Position numbers and translations under genes: made by a program. Below the pieces are notes generated by a model that was not told where the DNA came from, made no database searches, and saw nothing but the letters and a program-made list of their open reading frames with translations. Of a DNA stretch of 64,000 nt, positions 1 through 8,093 are shown piece by piece. Within the stretch, counting starts at the first letter, position 1, and the number at the start of each line of letters is the position of its first letter. The DNA comes from JAFGKK01 sp964521085 (GTDB lineage: Bacteria > Chloroflexota > Anaerolineae > Anaerolineales > RBG-16-64-43): positions 62,001-126,000 of the forward strand of contig CAZFPL010000004.1 in NCBI GenBank assembly GCA_964521085.1, given 5' to 3'.

Positions 1-1
1 C

Positions 2-661
2 GAGTGGACGATTGTGGGGCTGATTATCAACATGAACAACGGCCAGAGGGATTGCTTCGTGCCGTTGCCGGCGTTGGCGCGCGAGATCGGATCCGTCAAC
101 CGCACCGGAGTGGCGGTGGTTTCCCTTTCCCAGGGCGATCCGGCGGCGGAGAAAGCAGCCCTCGATCAACTGCGGGGGAAGTTCCTCGCAGAAGGATTGA
201 CGCCCGTCAACATCATGGGCGTGAGCCTGATCCGCGAAACCAACCAGTATCAATTCAACCTGCTGGTGAACATCCTGCTGACGATGGCGGTGCTCGCGGC
301 GATCGTGGGCAGCCTGGGCCTGGCCGGGACGATGTCGATCAACGTGATGGAGCGCAAGCGGGAGATCGGACTGATGCGCGCAATCGGCGCGGCTTCCCCG
401 ATGGTGACCGGGATTTTCGTCGGCGAGGGGTTGCTGCTGGGGATCATCTCCTGGCTGCTGGCGATCCCCCTGAGCATCCCGGGCGGATTACTCCTGACCG
501 GAGCGCTCAGCGCGGCGCTGATGCCGCTGGATTTCGTCTTTTCGGTCCAGGGCACGCTGACCTGGCTCGCAATCGTCAGTGTGCTGGCCGTCATCGCCAG
601 CCTGTGGCCGGCCATCCGCGCCACGCGGATCAGCGTCCGCGAATCGCTGGCGTACGAGTAG
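2..661 (+). CDS. FtsX/MacB-type ABC transporter permease, C-terminal part
   Basis: Integral membrane permease of a MacB/FtsX-like ABC exporter or lipoprotein-handling complex. The frame is open at the left edge (EWTIVGLIINMNN...), so the true start lies outside the window and only about 219 C-terminal residues are seen. Three long hydrophobic segments are visible in this part, around residues 82-108, 128-165 and 178-200. Between the first two lies MERKREIGLMRAIGA, the cytoplasmic motif that is the best mark of the FtsX fold, and the end (ATRISVRESLAYE) is typical as well. An HlyD/MacA-like adaptor follows on the same strand at 1292, so adaptor and permease probably belong to one exporter. The ATPase would be upstream, out of view. 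Confidence 0.85.
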   Translation, partial: EWTIVGLIINMNNGQRDCFVPLPALAREIGSVNRTGVAVVSLSQGDPAAEKAALDQLRGKFLAEGLTPVNIMGVSLIRETNQYQFNLLVNILLTMAVLAAIVGSLGLAGTMSINVMERKREIGLMRAIGAASPMVTGIFVGEGLLLGIISWLLAIPLSIPGGLLLTGALSAALMPLDFVFSVQGTLTWLAIVSVLAVIASLWPAIRATRISVRESLAYE

Positions 662-701
662 AGAATGATCACCATCCCCGCGCCTGCCCTCGCGGAACCC
701 T

Positions 702-753
702 CCGAGCGATGAGCATCGGTATTTTTCCGATGCGAAGAATTCGCGAGTGGGGG
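702..753 (+). repeat. 52-bp double-hairpin element, copy 1
   Basis: This intergenic element has two hairpins. The first has arms GCATCGG (713-719) and CCGATGC (727-733); the second has arms GCGAA (732-736) and TTCGC (740-744). A second copy of exactly the same length lies at 53365-53416 on the other strand, inside the leader of the ABC-F gene. The copies differ in the loop and at one stem pair that changes on both sides (T-A to C-G). This suggests a mobile or repeated RNA/DNA structure. Confidence 0.7.
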
Positions 754-770
754 AAGCATTGCGGCTCGCG

Positions 771-825
771 TCTGCTTCATGAGCCGGGATGAATGCGCCA
801 GTCCCGTGTTCTCTGCGGGGAAGCG
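771..825. repeat. 55-bp contig-end sequence, left copy
   Basis: These 55 bases directly before the N run are identical to 926-980 directly after it. The most economical reading is that two contig ends overlap by one assembly k-mer and the scaffolder put Ns between them instead of merging them. A real direct repeat remains possible. Confidence 0.85.
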
Positions 826-925
826 NNNNNNNNNNNNNNNNNNNNNNNNNNNNNNNNNNNNNNNNNNNNNNNNNNNNNNNNNNNNNNNNNNNNNNNNNNN
901 NNNNNNNNNNNNNNNNNNNNNNNNN
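826..925. other. assembly gap (100 N)
   Basis: Exactly 100 unknown bases, the conventional placeholder for a gap of unknown size. The gap is intergenic between the FtsX permease and the adaptor gene and breaks no recognisable gene. The flanking 55-base identity suggests the true gap may be absent or negative in length. Confidence 0.98.
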
Positions 926-980
926 TCTGCTTCATGAGCCGGGATGAATGCGCCAGTCCCGTGTTCTCTGCGGGGAAGCG
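926..980. repeat. 55-bp contig-end sequence, right copy
   Basis: Identical to 771-825. Downstream (981-1090) follows an intergenic stretch with inverted-repeat character (ATTCCCGCC...CGCGGGAAT) and no coding sense; related CCCGCG-rich palindromes occur near 36970. Confidence 0.8.
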
Positions 981-1187
981 GGGGTGTTCGTAGCTTGTCC
1001 TCGGCGAAGCCGGGGGCAGGCATCCAGGAACAGGATGAGTCGTTCCAATAGCGCATGAGCCGGATTCCCGCCAAGAACACGCGGGAATGACGGCAGTTCT
1101 TATGCTCGTTATACCTTTGCCGGTAAAAAAAGCTCTGGAGGTTTGAATCGAAAAATGAACGTTTATCTGGAAACGGGAGATAGAAAA

Positions 1188-1295
1188 ATGAAAAGGAAGA
1201 ACATTCTCATCGGCGGAGCTGCGGCCGGGATCCTCGCGATCGTTTGCATGCTGGCGCTCGCCAATACCTTAAGGAAATCGGAGAAGAGAAAATGA
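1188..1295 (+). pseudogene. vestigial duplicate of the adaptor N-terminus
   Basis: A 35-codon ORF reads MKRKNILIGGAAAGILA and so on. It closely matches the first residues of the following adaptor gene (MNKKRILIGGAAAVVIV), including the membrane anchor, then runs into an unrelated tail ending ...SEKRK. Its TGA stop (1293-1295) overlaps the ATG of the adaptor (1292-1294). It is probably the leftover of a tandem duplicate collapsed to its signal-anchor segment. If translated, it could couple translation to the downstream gene. Confidence 0.65.
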
Positions 1296-2275
1296 ACAAG
1301 AAAAGAATTTTAATCGGCGGCGCCGCCGCGGTGGTTATCGTGATCGTATGCGTCCTGGCTTTGACGGGCACCGGCGCGATCGCCGGCGCGCAAAGCATCG
1401 CCACCGGCACCCTGCTTCCAGCGGTGAAGGATTTGGGGGGGGTGATCGCCGACGGCAAAGTGGTGCCGCTCAGCGGCGCGGAGTTGGCCTTCGCCGCCGG
1501 CGGAGTGGTCGCCGACGTGCGGGTCACCGACGGCCAGACGGTCGCATCCGGGGATGTCCTTGCGCGGCTGGCGGGGTTTGAACAAGCCGAGCTGGAGGTG
1601 ACCGCCGCGCAGCAGGAATTGACCGCCGCCCGGCAGGCGCTGGAAGAAGTGAAACGCATCGGGCCCGTTCTGGCGGCCCAGGCCGCGCTCGACGAACAAA
1701 CCGCCCGCGAGAATAAGGAAGTGGCCGAATCCAACGGCTGGGATACTTCCGACTACGAAATCACGCAGGCCAAGTACGCCCTGCTGGTGGCCAAGTGGGA
1801 GGCCGCGCTAGAGAAGTTGAATCAATATCCGGACGGAGTTGCCGTCGAGGAAACTAAACTCGCGCAAGCGCGCGTTGCCACCGCCGAAAAACGGCGGACG
1901 GCGGCCGAGGCCGGCGTGAAAAACATGGAACTCCGTTCCCCCGTCTCCGGGACCGTGGTCTACCTGGACCTGAAACCGGGCCAGGTGGCATTGCCGGGCG
2001 CGGTTGTGGCTGCGGTCGCGGACCTTTCCGTGTGGCAGGTGAAGACCACCGACCTGAATGAGACCGATGTCACCAAGGTCAGGGTCGGCGACAAAGCGCT
2101 GCTCTCCTTCGACGCCATCCCCGGCCTGAAACTATCGGGCAAAGTGGTGAACGTAAGCGCGTACGGGCAGAATCGCCAGGGCGAGACCGTCTATACGGTT
2201 ACGATCCAACTCGAGAAGGCTGACAGCCGCCTGCGCTGGAACATGACGGCGATGGTGAATATCCAATCCGAGTAG
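1292..2275 (+). CDS. HlyD/MacA-like periplasmic adaptor (membrane fusion protein)
   Basis: A membrane-anchored adaptor of 327 residues that would link an inner-membrane exporter to the outside. Residues 1-35 form a signal anchor, followed by a first lipoyl-like half (about 50-90, ending DVLARLAGFEQ). A long alpha-helical hairpin spans about 90-210, and the second lipoyl half is marked LRSPVSGTVVYLDLKPGQ at about 215. A beta-barrel domain then runs to the end (RWNMTAMVNIQSE). The ATG at 1292 was chosen because it follows GAGAAGAG and matches the family's N-terminus; an upstream in-frame start at 1244 has no support. It probably works with the FtsX permease ending at 661. A terminator follows at 2313. 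Confidence 0.85.
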   Translation: MNKKRILIGGAAAVVIVIVCVLALTGTGAIAGAQSIATGTLLPAVKDLGGVIADGKVVPLSGAELAFAAGGVVADVRVTDGQTVASGDVLARLAGFEQAELEVTAAQQELTAARQALEEVKRIGPVLAAQAALDEQTARENKEVAESNGWDTSDYEITQAKYALLVAKWEAALEKLNQYPDGVAVEETKLAQARVATAEKRRTAAEAGVKNMELRSPVSGTVVYLDLKPGQVALPGAVVAAVADLSVWQVKTTDLNETDVTKVRVGDKALLSFDAIPGLKLSGKVVNVSAYGQNRQGETVYTVTIQLEKADSRLRWNMTAMVNIQSE

Positions 2276-2312
2276 ATTATCGTTGACCTTTATCGTTTCC
2301 GATTTGTGAAGA

Positions 2313-2345
2313 CCGCCGCCGGAGAATATCCGGCGGCGGCCTTTT
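2313..2345 (+). terminator. rho-independent terminator after the adaptor gene
   Basis: A perfect 11-bp GC-rich stem (CCGCCGCCGGA at 2313-2323, TCCGGCGGCGG at 2329-2339) closes a 5-base loop and is followed by CCTTTTT. It lies 38 bases after the stop of the adaptor gene. Confidence 0.9.
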
Positions 2346-2424
2346 TCCATTTGTACTAAAATAGCATGCGAAGTTTACCGGCAATTCCCGCGGATGTTTT
2401 AATTCTATTCTCGGGGAATCAGTC

Positions 2425-3612
2425 ATGAAATCCTTTTTCTCCTTCCAAAAAACACCCGTTTTTTTCCTTCTTTCCATCGGGTTTCTTGTTTGCGGCGGCT
2501 GCTCTCCTGCCACAACCATGCCGGCGCCGTCTTCCAACCCCATCATGGCCCCGACCGCAACCCTCGCGCCAACCGTTTTACCTCAGCCGACGGCGTTGCC
2601 TTCGGCTGCTCCCACCGCCGGCGGATGGATCGCCTTCCAATCCAACCGCGACGGCAACCATGAAATTTACGGGGTGGCTGCGGACGGTTCGCATGAATCT
2701 AATCTGACCAACAGCCCGGGGGATGATACGAATCCAGCTTGGTCGCCGGACGGAAGCCGGATCGCGTTTGTATCCAGCCGGGATGGGAATCCCGAAATCT
2801 ATGCAATGGATACCGGCGGATCGAACCCGGTCCGCCTGACGGACGATCCGGCGGATGATCTGTATCCGGTCTGGTCTCCGGATGGAACCCACATCGCGTT
2901 CTTGTCCGGCCGCGGGGGCGAGGGGTACGGGGATGTGTATCTGCACGTGATGGATGCGGACGGCTCGAATGTTATCCGCCTGCTGGGGGAACCGGTGTTT
3001 TACTGCGTGCCGACCTGGTCGCCGGATGGAATGCGTCTGGCTTTCTGTTCCGATTACGGATCCCTAAGCAACATATACGTCGTGGATGCCGACGGCTCAA
3101 ACCTGACCAACCTGATATATGCAGGGAGTGATTATAGCGACGAATCGTTTAACCTGGATCCGGTCTGGTCGCCGGACGGGAGGCGGATCGCTTTCCGCTC
3201 GAACCGCGACGACATCAATCCCTACGCTTGCGACAGCCGCATTGGCGGATGCAATTTCGAAATCTATTTGGTGGATCAGAATGGTTCGAATTCAACACGG
3301 CTGACGTTCACGCCGGAGAGTGAAGACCAACCGGCCTGGTCGCCGGACGGGGTGCACGTCGCCTTCTACGCCGTCCGCGGCGGTGAAACGGACATTTACG
3401 TGATCGATGCGGACACCCTGGAGGTCGTCAATCTGACCGACAGCGTAGGGGATGATTGGAGCCCGGCCTGGTCGCCGGACGGAAGGCGGATCGCTTTTGA
3501 ATCCGACCGCGATGGAAACCGCGAGATATACATCATGAACTCCGACGGTTCAGGTGTGACGCGGTTGACCGACAATCCGGCGGAGGATGTCAATCCGCTT
3601 TGGCGGCCGTAG
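2425..3612 (+). CDS. PD40/TolB-like beta-propeller lipoprotein
   Basis: A secreted lipoprotein of 395 residues. A signal peptide (about residues 1-28) ends at a Cys-rich lipobox region (FLVCGGCSP), followed by a Pro/Ala/Thr-rich linker to about residue 66. At least seven PD40 blades then repeat the pattern P-x-WSPDG-x-x-IAF-x-S-x-RDG-x-x-[ED]-IY-x-M/V-D-x-DGS-N...LT. Such propellers resemble TolB and usually bind proteins or peptides; no enzymatic residues stand out. It is a close paralogue of the next gene (3858), and the pair probably arose by tandem duplication. The substrate or partner cannot be read from the sequence. Confidence 0.85.
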   Translation: MKSFFSFQKTPVFFLLSIGFLVCGGCSPATTMPAPSSNPIMAPTATLAPTVLPQPTALPSAAPTAGGWIAFQSNRDGNHEIYGVAADGSHESNLTNSPGDDTNPAWSPDGSRIAFVSSRDGNPEIYAMDTGGSNPVRLTDDPADDLYPVWSPDGTHIAFLSGRGGEGYGDVYLHVMDADGSNVIRLLGEPVFYCVPTWSPDGMRLAFCSDYGSLSNIYVVDADGSNLTNLIYAGSDYSDESFNLDPVWSPDGRRIAFRSNRDDINPYACDSRIGGCNFEIYLVDQNGSNSTRLTFTPESEDQPAWSPDGVHVAFYAVRGGETDIYVIDADTLEVVNLTDSVGDDWSPAWSPDGRRIAFESDRDGNREIYIMNSDGSGVTRLTDNPAEDVNPLWRP

Positions 3613-3651
3613 ACACGGAAAAAAATATCGGCGAGGGATAAGGAGGAGGCT

Positions 3652-3702
3652 GTGAAAAAACTCGGCCCGCACATGAAGGACAAGGATGGACCAGCCCTTT
3701 GA
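3652..3702 (+). pseudogene. vestigial start of a GyrI-like gene
   Basis: Right after the first PD40 gene, with a good Shine-Dalgarno (AAGGAGGAGG), a 16-codon ORF starts GTG-AAA-AAA-CTC. It continues KKLGPHMKDKDGP before a TGA. The intact GyrI-like gene after the second PD40 gene begins KKLDLRKKYKDLYLP in the same relative place. This looks like the remnant of an original duplicated PD40 + GyrI unit. Confidence 0.5.
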
Positions 3703-3728
3703 AATGGAGATTGCAAATCCGGTATATA
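3699..3728 (+). promoter_or_regulatory. weak candidate promoter of the second PD40 gene
   Basis: TTGAAA at 3699-3704 and TATATA at 3723-3728 are 18 bases apart; a better TATAAT at 3725-3730 overlaps but would need a 20-base spacer. It sits 130 bases upstream of the gene at 3858. Confidence 0.3.
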
Positions 3729-3857
3729 ATGACGGGGGGGGATCCGTGAAAGGTTTTGAATAATCTGTCCCTCCATCCGGTGACTGTTCGCGCTCGTCAT
3801 CCCCTCGATATAAAAAAAATCTTATGAATTTATTCCACCAAAGGAAAAGGAGGATCC

Positions 3858-4850
3858 ATGACCCGAACTCCCCGCTGGATTGCCCCGATCGCGTTTGTTT
3901 TCTTTTTCTGTATGCTTTCCTGCTCCACCATCTCGGATTTGATGAATGGGACGCAAAAAACCCCGGAACCTCTTTCGGGAGCGACTGCAGCGATTCCCAC
4001 TCCGGCTCCCAAACCCAGTCCCAGTGCGGGCCCGTCGCATCCTCCGCAAATGGCGTTCATCTCCTGGCGGGAGAGCCCGGATGATTGGATAAACGATATC
4101 TACCTGGTACAACTGGACGGTACGAATCTGACCAAGGTCACCGACGGGGCTGGAATTATCGAGAGTATTACCTGGTCGCCCGACGGCAGTCAGATCGCCT
4201 TCAATTCGGATCGCGACGGCGGCGATGATTACGAAATATACGTAATCAACGCCGACGGTTCGGGACTGCGACAGGTGACAAACGACTCCGCATGGGATCA
4301 AGATCTGGCTTGGTCGCCCGACGGAAAGAGGTTGGCGTTTTCATCCGACCGGGATGGGGAACCGGCCATTTACACCATGGCCTTGGACGGTTCTGATTTG
4401 AAGAAACTAAGCGATGCCGGCAGGACTCCGGCCTGGTCGCCCGATGGCAGCCAAATTGCTTTCGCCGTTATTTTCGACGGTATCTATGTCATGAACGCGG
4501 ATGGATCCGGGAAAACGCGCCTTACGGACAGTTCGGAACGCGGTTGGGATTGGTTCCCGCGGTGGTCGCCGGACGGCAAGTGGATTCTCTTCGCATCCAA
4601 CCCCGATCATCCGGGTGATGCGGCGTACGATGCGGTGTACCGGATGAACGCCGACGGTTCCGGCATCGTCGGCCTGTATATCGAAACGATCGGACAACCG
4701 CCGTACAGCTGGTCTCCCGACGGGACGTCCATCGCCTTTGTGCAAGGGTACTTTTCCGCAGCGACGATTTTTCTCATGAACGCGGACGGTTCCAATGTGC
4801 GTCCGCTGATGGCGGAGAACAACGGATTCCATCCCGTCTGGCGGCCGTAG
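3858..4850 (+). CDS. PD40/TolB-like beta-propeller lipoprotein, paralogue
   Basis: A lipoprotein of 330 residues with signal peptide MTRTPRWIAPIAFVFFF and lipobox MLSC (Cys at about 22), then a Pro-rich linker to about residue 60. Roughly six PD40 blades (SWSPDGSQIAFNSDRDG..DYEIYVINADGSG type) follow. A strong Shine-Dalgarno (AAAGGAGG) precedes the ATG. It is shorter than its paralogue at 2425 by about one blade and a piece of linker. The GyrI-like gene 33 bases downstream on the same strand is probably co-transcribed. Function unknown beyond a likely binding role on the cell surface. Confidence 0.85.
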   Translation: MTRTPRWIAPIAFVFFFCMLSCSTISDLMNGTQKTPEPLSGATAAIPTPAPKPSPSAGPSHPPQMAFISWRESPDDWINDIYLVQLDGTNLTKVTDGAGIIESITWSPDGSQIAFNSDRDGGDDYEIYVINADGSGLRQVTNDSAWDQDLAWSPDGKRLAFSSDRDGEPAIYTMALDGSDLKKLSDAGRTPAWSPDGSQIAFAVIFDGIYVMNADGSGKTRLTDSSERGWDWFPRWSPDGKWILFASNPDHPGDAAYDAVYRMNADGSGIVGLYIETIGQPPYSWSPDGTSIAFVQGYFSAATIFLMNADGSNVRPLMAENNGFHPVWRP

Positions 4851-4883
4851 GGGAAATTTCCGGGAGGAGAAAGAAGGCGGACC

Positions 4884-5513
4884 TTGAAAAAACTCGACCT
4901 GCGAAAAAAGTACAAGGATCTGTATCTGCCATCCGCGAAGAAAGTGGCGGTCGTCGACGTGCCGGATTTTCTGTTCGTGATGATCGACGGCCGGATGGAG
5001 AAGGGCAAATCCCCCGGCGAATCGCCGGCCTTCCAGGAAGCGATGCAGGCGCTGTACGGCGCCGCCTACACGCTCAAGTTCATGTCGAAACTAAGGAAGA
5101 AGAACGCGATCGAATATCCGGTGATGGCCCTGGAAGGATTGTGGTGGGTGGAAGGGGGAACGTTCGACATCGCGAAGCCCGATAACTGGCGCTATCGCGC
5201 GATGATGATGCTGCCGGACCACATCACCCCGGGAATGTTCGCCGAAGCGCTGGATAAAATCCGGCAGAAACGGCCGTCACCATCAGTGGAAAAACTGCGG
5301 CTGGAACGATTCCAGGAAGGCCTGTGCATCCAGACGATGCACATCGGGCCGTACGCCGCCGAGCCGGCGACGATCCAGCGGATGAACGCCTTCGCGGCCG
5401 AGAATGGGTACGCGCTGCGCGGCGAACATCACGAGATCTACCTCGGCGACCCGCGCCGCTGCGCGCCGGAAAAACTAAAAACCGTACTCCGCCATCCGGT
5501 GAAGAAGAATTAG
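4884..5513 (+). CDS. GyrI-like small-molecule-binding domain protein
   Basis: A soluble 209-residue protein of the GyrI-like type, a fold that binds small hydrophobic molecules in regulators such as BmrR and Rob. Here there is no DNA-binding domain. Recognition rests on the N-terminal half (PDFLFVMIDGRMEKGKSP), the central WWVEGG segment, and the C-terminal motif QTMHIGPYAAEPATIQRMNA, which is characteristic of the stand-alone branch. The start is TTG at 4884, with GGAGGAGAAAG upstream. It follows the second PD40 gene closely. A decayed copy of its start lies after the first PD40 gene (3652). Confidence 0.8.
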   Translation: MKKLDLRKKYKDLYLPSAKKVAVVDVPDFLFVMIDGRMEKGKSPGESPAFQEAMQALYGAAYTLKFMSKLRKKNAIEYPVMALEGLWWVEGGTFDIAKPDNWRYRAMMMLPDHITPGMFAEALDKIRQKRPSPSVEKLRLERFQEGLCIQTMHIGPYAAEPATIQRMNAFAAENGYALRGEHHEIYLGDPRRCAPEKLKTVLRHPVKKN

Positions 5514-5610
5514 AAAGTCCACGGAGAGGCGCAAGTCAAAATATAAAACGTGTTGGTCCGCGCCTCCCGGACTTCCGGAAGCGAAAGAGGCGAACCGTTG
5601 CGCCGCCCGC

Positions 5611-6207
5611 CTAACCCCGCGACCGTTCCAGCAGGATCGCCATCATCAGGCTGAGCAACACGCGCTGTTCTTCGGTTTCACTCAGGGCGCCCAGTTTTTC
5701 GACGGTGAATTTCCCTTCGAAGAAGGCGGGCTGTTTGGTCATTCGCATCACCGGAGTGCCGTCGGCGCGCGTCACCTGGTACGCCGGGTGGAAGAAGTAG
5801 CCTGAGAACAAGCCAAGAATCGGGATGGATGCCAGCAGCGCATCCGCCATCTTCACCCAGGGATTTGCCTCCTGGATGGTCATGACGGGATTGTCGCCTT
5901 CCAGGATGTCATACGTCGCCTTCCACAACGACTTCATTCCCTGCCGTTTGACCGCCCCGAGGTTCCCGCCCTGCGCCGAGGTGAAATTGTAGCGGGCGGA
6001 CCAGTCGATGATCCGATCGGCTTTCATGGTGAACAATTGGCGGGTTTGATTCTCATCGGCGAAGACCGTTACGGCTTCCTTGAGGGCGAGAATTTTCTGC
6101 CGCACATAGGCGATGAGATTTCCTCCCGAATCGCGGACGAAAAACTGGGAAGCCAGCGAGATGATCTTGAAGGAAAAGGTGAGCGGGTAAGAGATAGGGG
6201 GTTGCAT
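5611..6207 (-). CDS. LURP-one-related / scramblase-like family protein
   Basis: A 198-residue protein resembling the LURP-one-related (Tubby C-terminal-like, phospholipid-scramblase-like) beta-barrel family. The N-terminal half shows the typical pattern FFVRDSGGNLIAYVRQK, and the middle contains F-T-M-K-A-D-R-I-I-D-W. One hydrophobic stretch (ADALLASIPILGLFSGYFF, about 125-143) looks like the buried C-terminal helix or a membrane segment. The ATG at 6207 was chosen because the family begins there (MQPPISYPLTFSFK) and GGAGAAACC precedes it; 130 further upstream codons in the open frame have no family sense. Role unknown; membrane lipid or surface association is possible. Confidence 0.65.
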   Translation of the reverse strand: MQPPISYPLTFSFKIISLASQFFVRDSGGNLIAYVRQKILALKEAVTVFADENQTRQLFTMKADRIIDWSARYNFTSAQGGNLGAVKRQGMKSLWKATYDILEGDNPVMTIQEANPWVKMADALLASIPILGLFSGYFFHPAYQVTRADGTPVMRMTKQPAFFEGKFTVEKLGALSETEEQRVLLSLMMAILLERSRG

Positions 6208-6371
6208 AGGTTTCTCCAATGGGGGATGGATTTTCTCCTGGAACGGATTCCGCACAGCGTACAAGCGGATTATAAACCCGCTTGAAAGGCGGACGCCGTC
6301 TGCGGCACCGGACGACCGTTTTGCTTCGAGGGAAATATTCCGGGCATGCCGGGAGGAACCAGGCAGGGATG

Positions 6372-8015
6372 CTACAGTATGAAATCGGTATTGAGGAAAC
6401 TCGATTTTCTCCCGGTGACGATATTCTGAATGAGATCGCGGTTGGCGGGATTGGTTTCGGCGGCGACCAGCGAGCGGATCGAAAATGCGCGCAGCGCGTC
6501 GGTGATCGAGAGCGTCGACTCGGCCGAATCCTTGCGCCCGGTGAAGGGCAGCGAATCCGGCCCGCGCTGGCACTGGCTGTTGAGGTTGATCCGGCACACC
6601 TGGTTGGCCAGCTTGTCGACCAGCGTTCCGATCTTATCCGGGTCGTTGCCGAACAGGCTCACCTGCTGGCCGTATTTCGACTGCGTGACGAAATCGAAAA
6701 ACTCCCGCTCGTCGCGGTAGGAACAAACCGGGACGACCGGACCGAACTGCTCCTCGGAATACAATCCGGTGCCCGCGGCGATCGGATAGACGACAGCCGG
6801 GAAGTAGAGCGATTCGCAAGCCGTTCCCCCGCCGGGGTTGATCACCTGCGCGCCTTTCGCGGCTGCCTCGTCGACGTAGGCCTGCATCCTCGCCGCCTTG
6901 TCGGGCTCCGGAAGCGGTGTGATTCGCACCTTCGGCTGCCACGGCATCCCGAAGGGCAGGGCGTTCACGGCCTCGCTGAGGCGCGAGAGGAATTCCCCGG
7001 CAATCGACTCGTGCACGAAGAAAATCTTGAGCGCCGTGCAGCGCTGGCCGTTGAAGCTGAGCGCGCCGAGAACCGATTCCTTCACCGCGTTGTCCAAGTC
7101 GGCGTCCGGCATGATCAGCGCGGGATTCTTCGCGTCCAGGCCGAGCACCCCGCGCATCCGGTGCGGGCACGGGTGCTCCTGTTTGAGCAGGTCGCCCACC
7201 CGGCTCGAACCGATGAACGCCAGCACGTCGATCTTCCCGCTGCGCATGATCGGTTCGATGATCCTCCCCCCGGGGCCGTAAATGAAATTGACCACGCCCG
7301 GCGGGAAGGATTCCGCGAACGCGCGCAGGAGCGGCTGGTGCACGAGAACCCCGAACTTGGGCGGCTTGACCACCACCGTGTTGCCCATGATCAGCGCCGG
7401 AAGCAGCGTGGTGTAGGTTTCGTTGAGCGGATAGTTGAACGGCCCCATCGAAAGGCAGACCCCGAGCGGCGAGCGGCGGATCTGGGCGATGATGCCGGCG
7501 TCGAGCGCGAACCGCGAACTCGTGCGGTCGAGGTCCTTGAGCGCGTCGACCGTGCGGCGGATGTACTCCACCGTGCGGTCGAACTCCTTGCGGCTGTCCT
7601 CCAGGTTCTTGCCGATCTCCCACATCAGCAGCCGGACGATCTCCTCGCGGGCTTCCGCCATCCGCGCGAGGAATTGCTCCACAATCTGGATCCGGCTCTG
7701 GACACTCATCGTCGGCCATACGCCGTGGCCGCGGTCCCAGGCGCGCACGGCCGCGTCGAGCGCGGCCATCACTGTCGCGTCATCCATCACGGGCGCATGC
7801 CCGATCAGCGTCCGTTCGAGCTTGTCCCCTTTCCGCAGGCAGATCGGCGACCACACCTCGCTGACTTCGCCTTCCCAAGAGCGCACCTGTCCGTCCAGCA
7901 AATATAATGTTTCGTAGGCGGAAGGATCCGGACGGAATTCGGCGGGGACCTCCCCCGGCGCGGGAAACGCTGATCGCAATTGCTGCTCCAGAACGGGTCC
8001 GGATTTTTGGGCCAT
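6372..8015 (-). CDS. aldehyde dehydrogenase, GapN-like (NADP glyceraldehyde-3-phosphate dehydrogenase)
   Basis: A cytoplasmic aldehyde dehydrogenase of 547 residues. It is most like the non-phosphorylating, NADP-dependent glyceraldehyde-3-phosphate dehydrogenases, which oxidise G3P directly to 3-phosphoglycerate and give NADPH. Motifs in order: cofactor motif GPFNYPLNE (about 191), VVKPPKFG, FIGSSRVG (Rossmann glycine turn) and the catalytic Cys in FNGQRCTALK. The end is SITDALRAFSIRSLVA. The segment that is ELGGKNP in most members reads GLDAKNP here, so the usual general-base Glu is not at its normal place. The gene stands alone, facing leftward with its neighbours. Confidence 0.75.
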   Translation of the reverse strand: MAQKSGPVLEQQLRSAFPAPGEVPAEFRPDPSAYETLYLLDGQVRSWEGEVSEVWSPICLRKGDKLERTLIGHAPVMDDATVMAALDAAVRAWDRGHGVWPTMSVQSRIQIVEQFLARMAEAREEIVRLLMWEIGKNLEDSRKEFDRTVEYIRRTVDALKDLDRTSSRFALDAGIIAQIRRSPLGVCLSMGPFNYPLNETYTTLLPALIMGNTVVVKPPKFGVLVHQPLLRAFAESFPPGVVNFIYGPGGRIIEPIMRSGKIDVLAFIGSSRVGDLLKQEHPCPHRMRGVLGLDAKNPALIMPDADLDNAVKESVLGALSFNGQRCTALKIFFVHESIAGEFLSRLSEAVNALPFGMPWQPKVRITPLPEPDKAARMQAYVDEAAAKGAQVINPGGGTACESLYFPAVVYPIAAGTGLYSEEQFGPVVPVCSYRDEREFFDFVTQSKYGQQVSLFGNDPDKIGTLVDKLANQVCRINLNSQCQRGPDSLPFTGRKDSAESTLSITDALRAFSIRSLVAAETNPANRDLIQNIVTGRKSSFLNTDFIL

Positions 8016-8093
8016 GGTTCACCATTCCTTTCGCAGAAGAATCACCTCGGGATCAAGAATCACCGGTATTCCCGGCGGCATTGTCCGGCTTCC

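Noticed and set aside
6282..7907. 541-codon ORF antisense to the GapN-like gene
   Set aside because: It is a GC-rich shadow: Arg/His/Asp-rich sequence without family pattern, fully opposite a clear aldehyde dehydrogenase.
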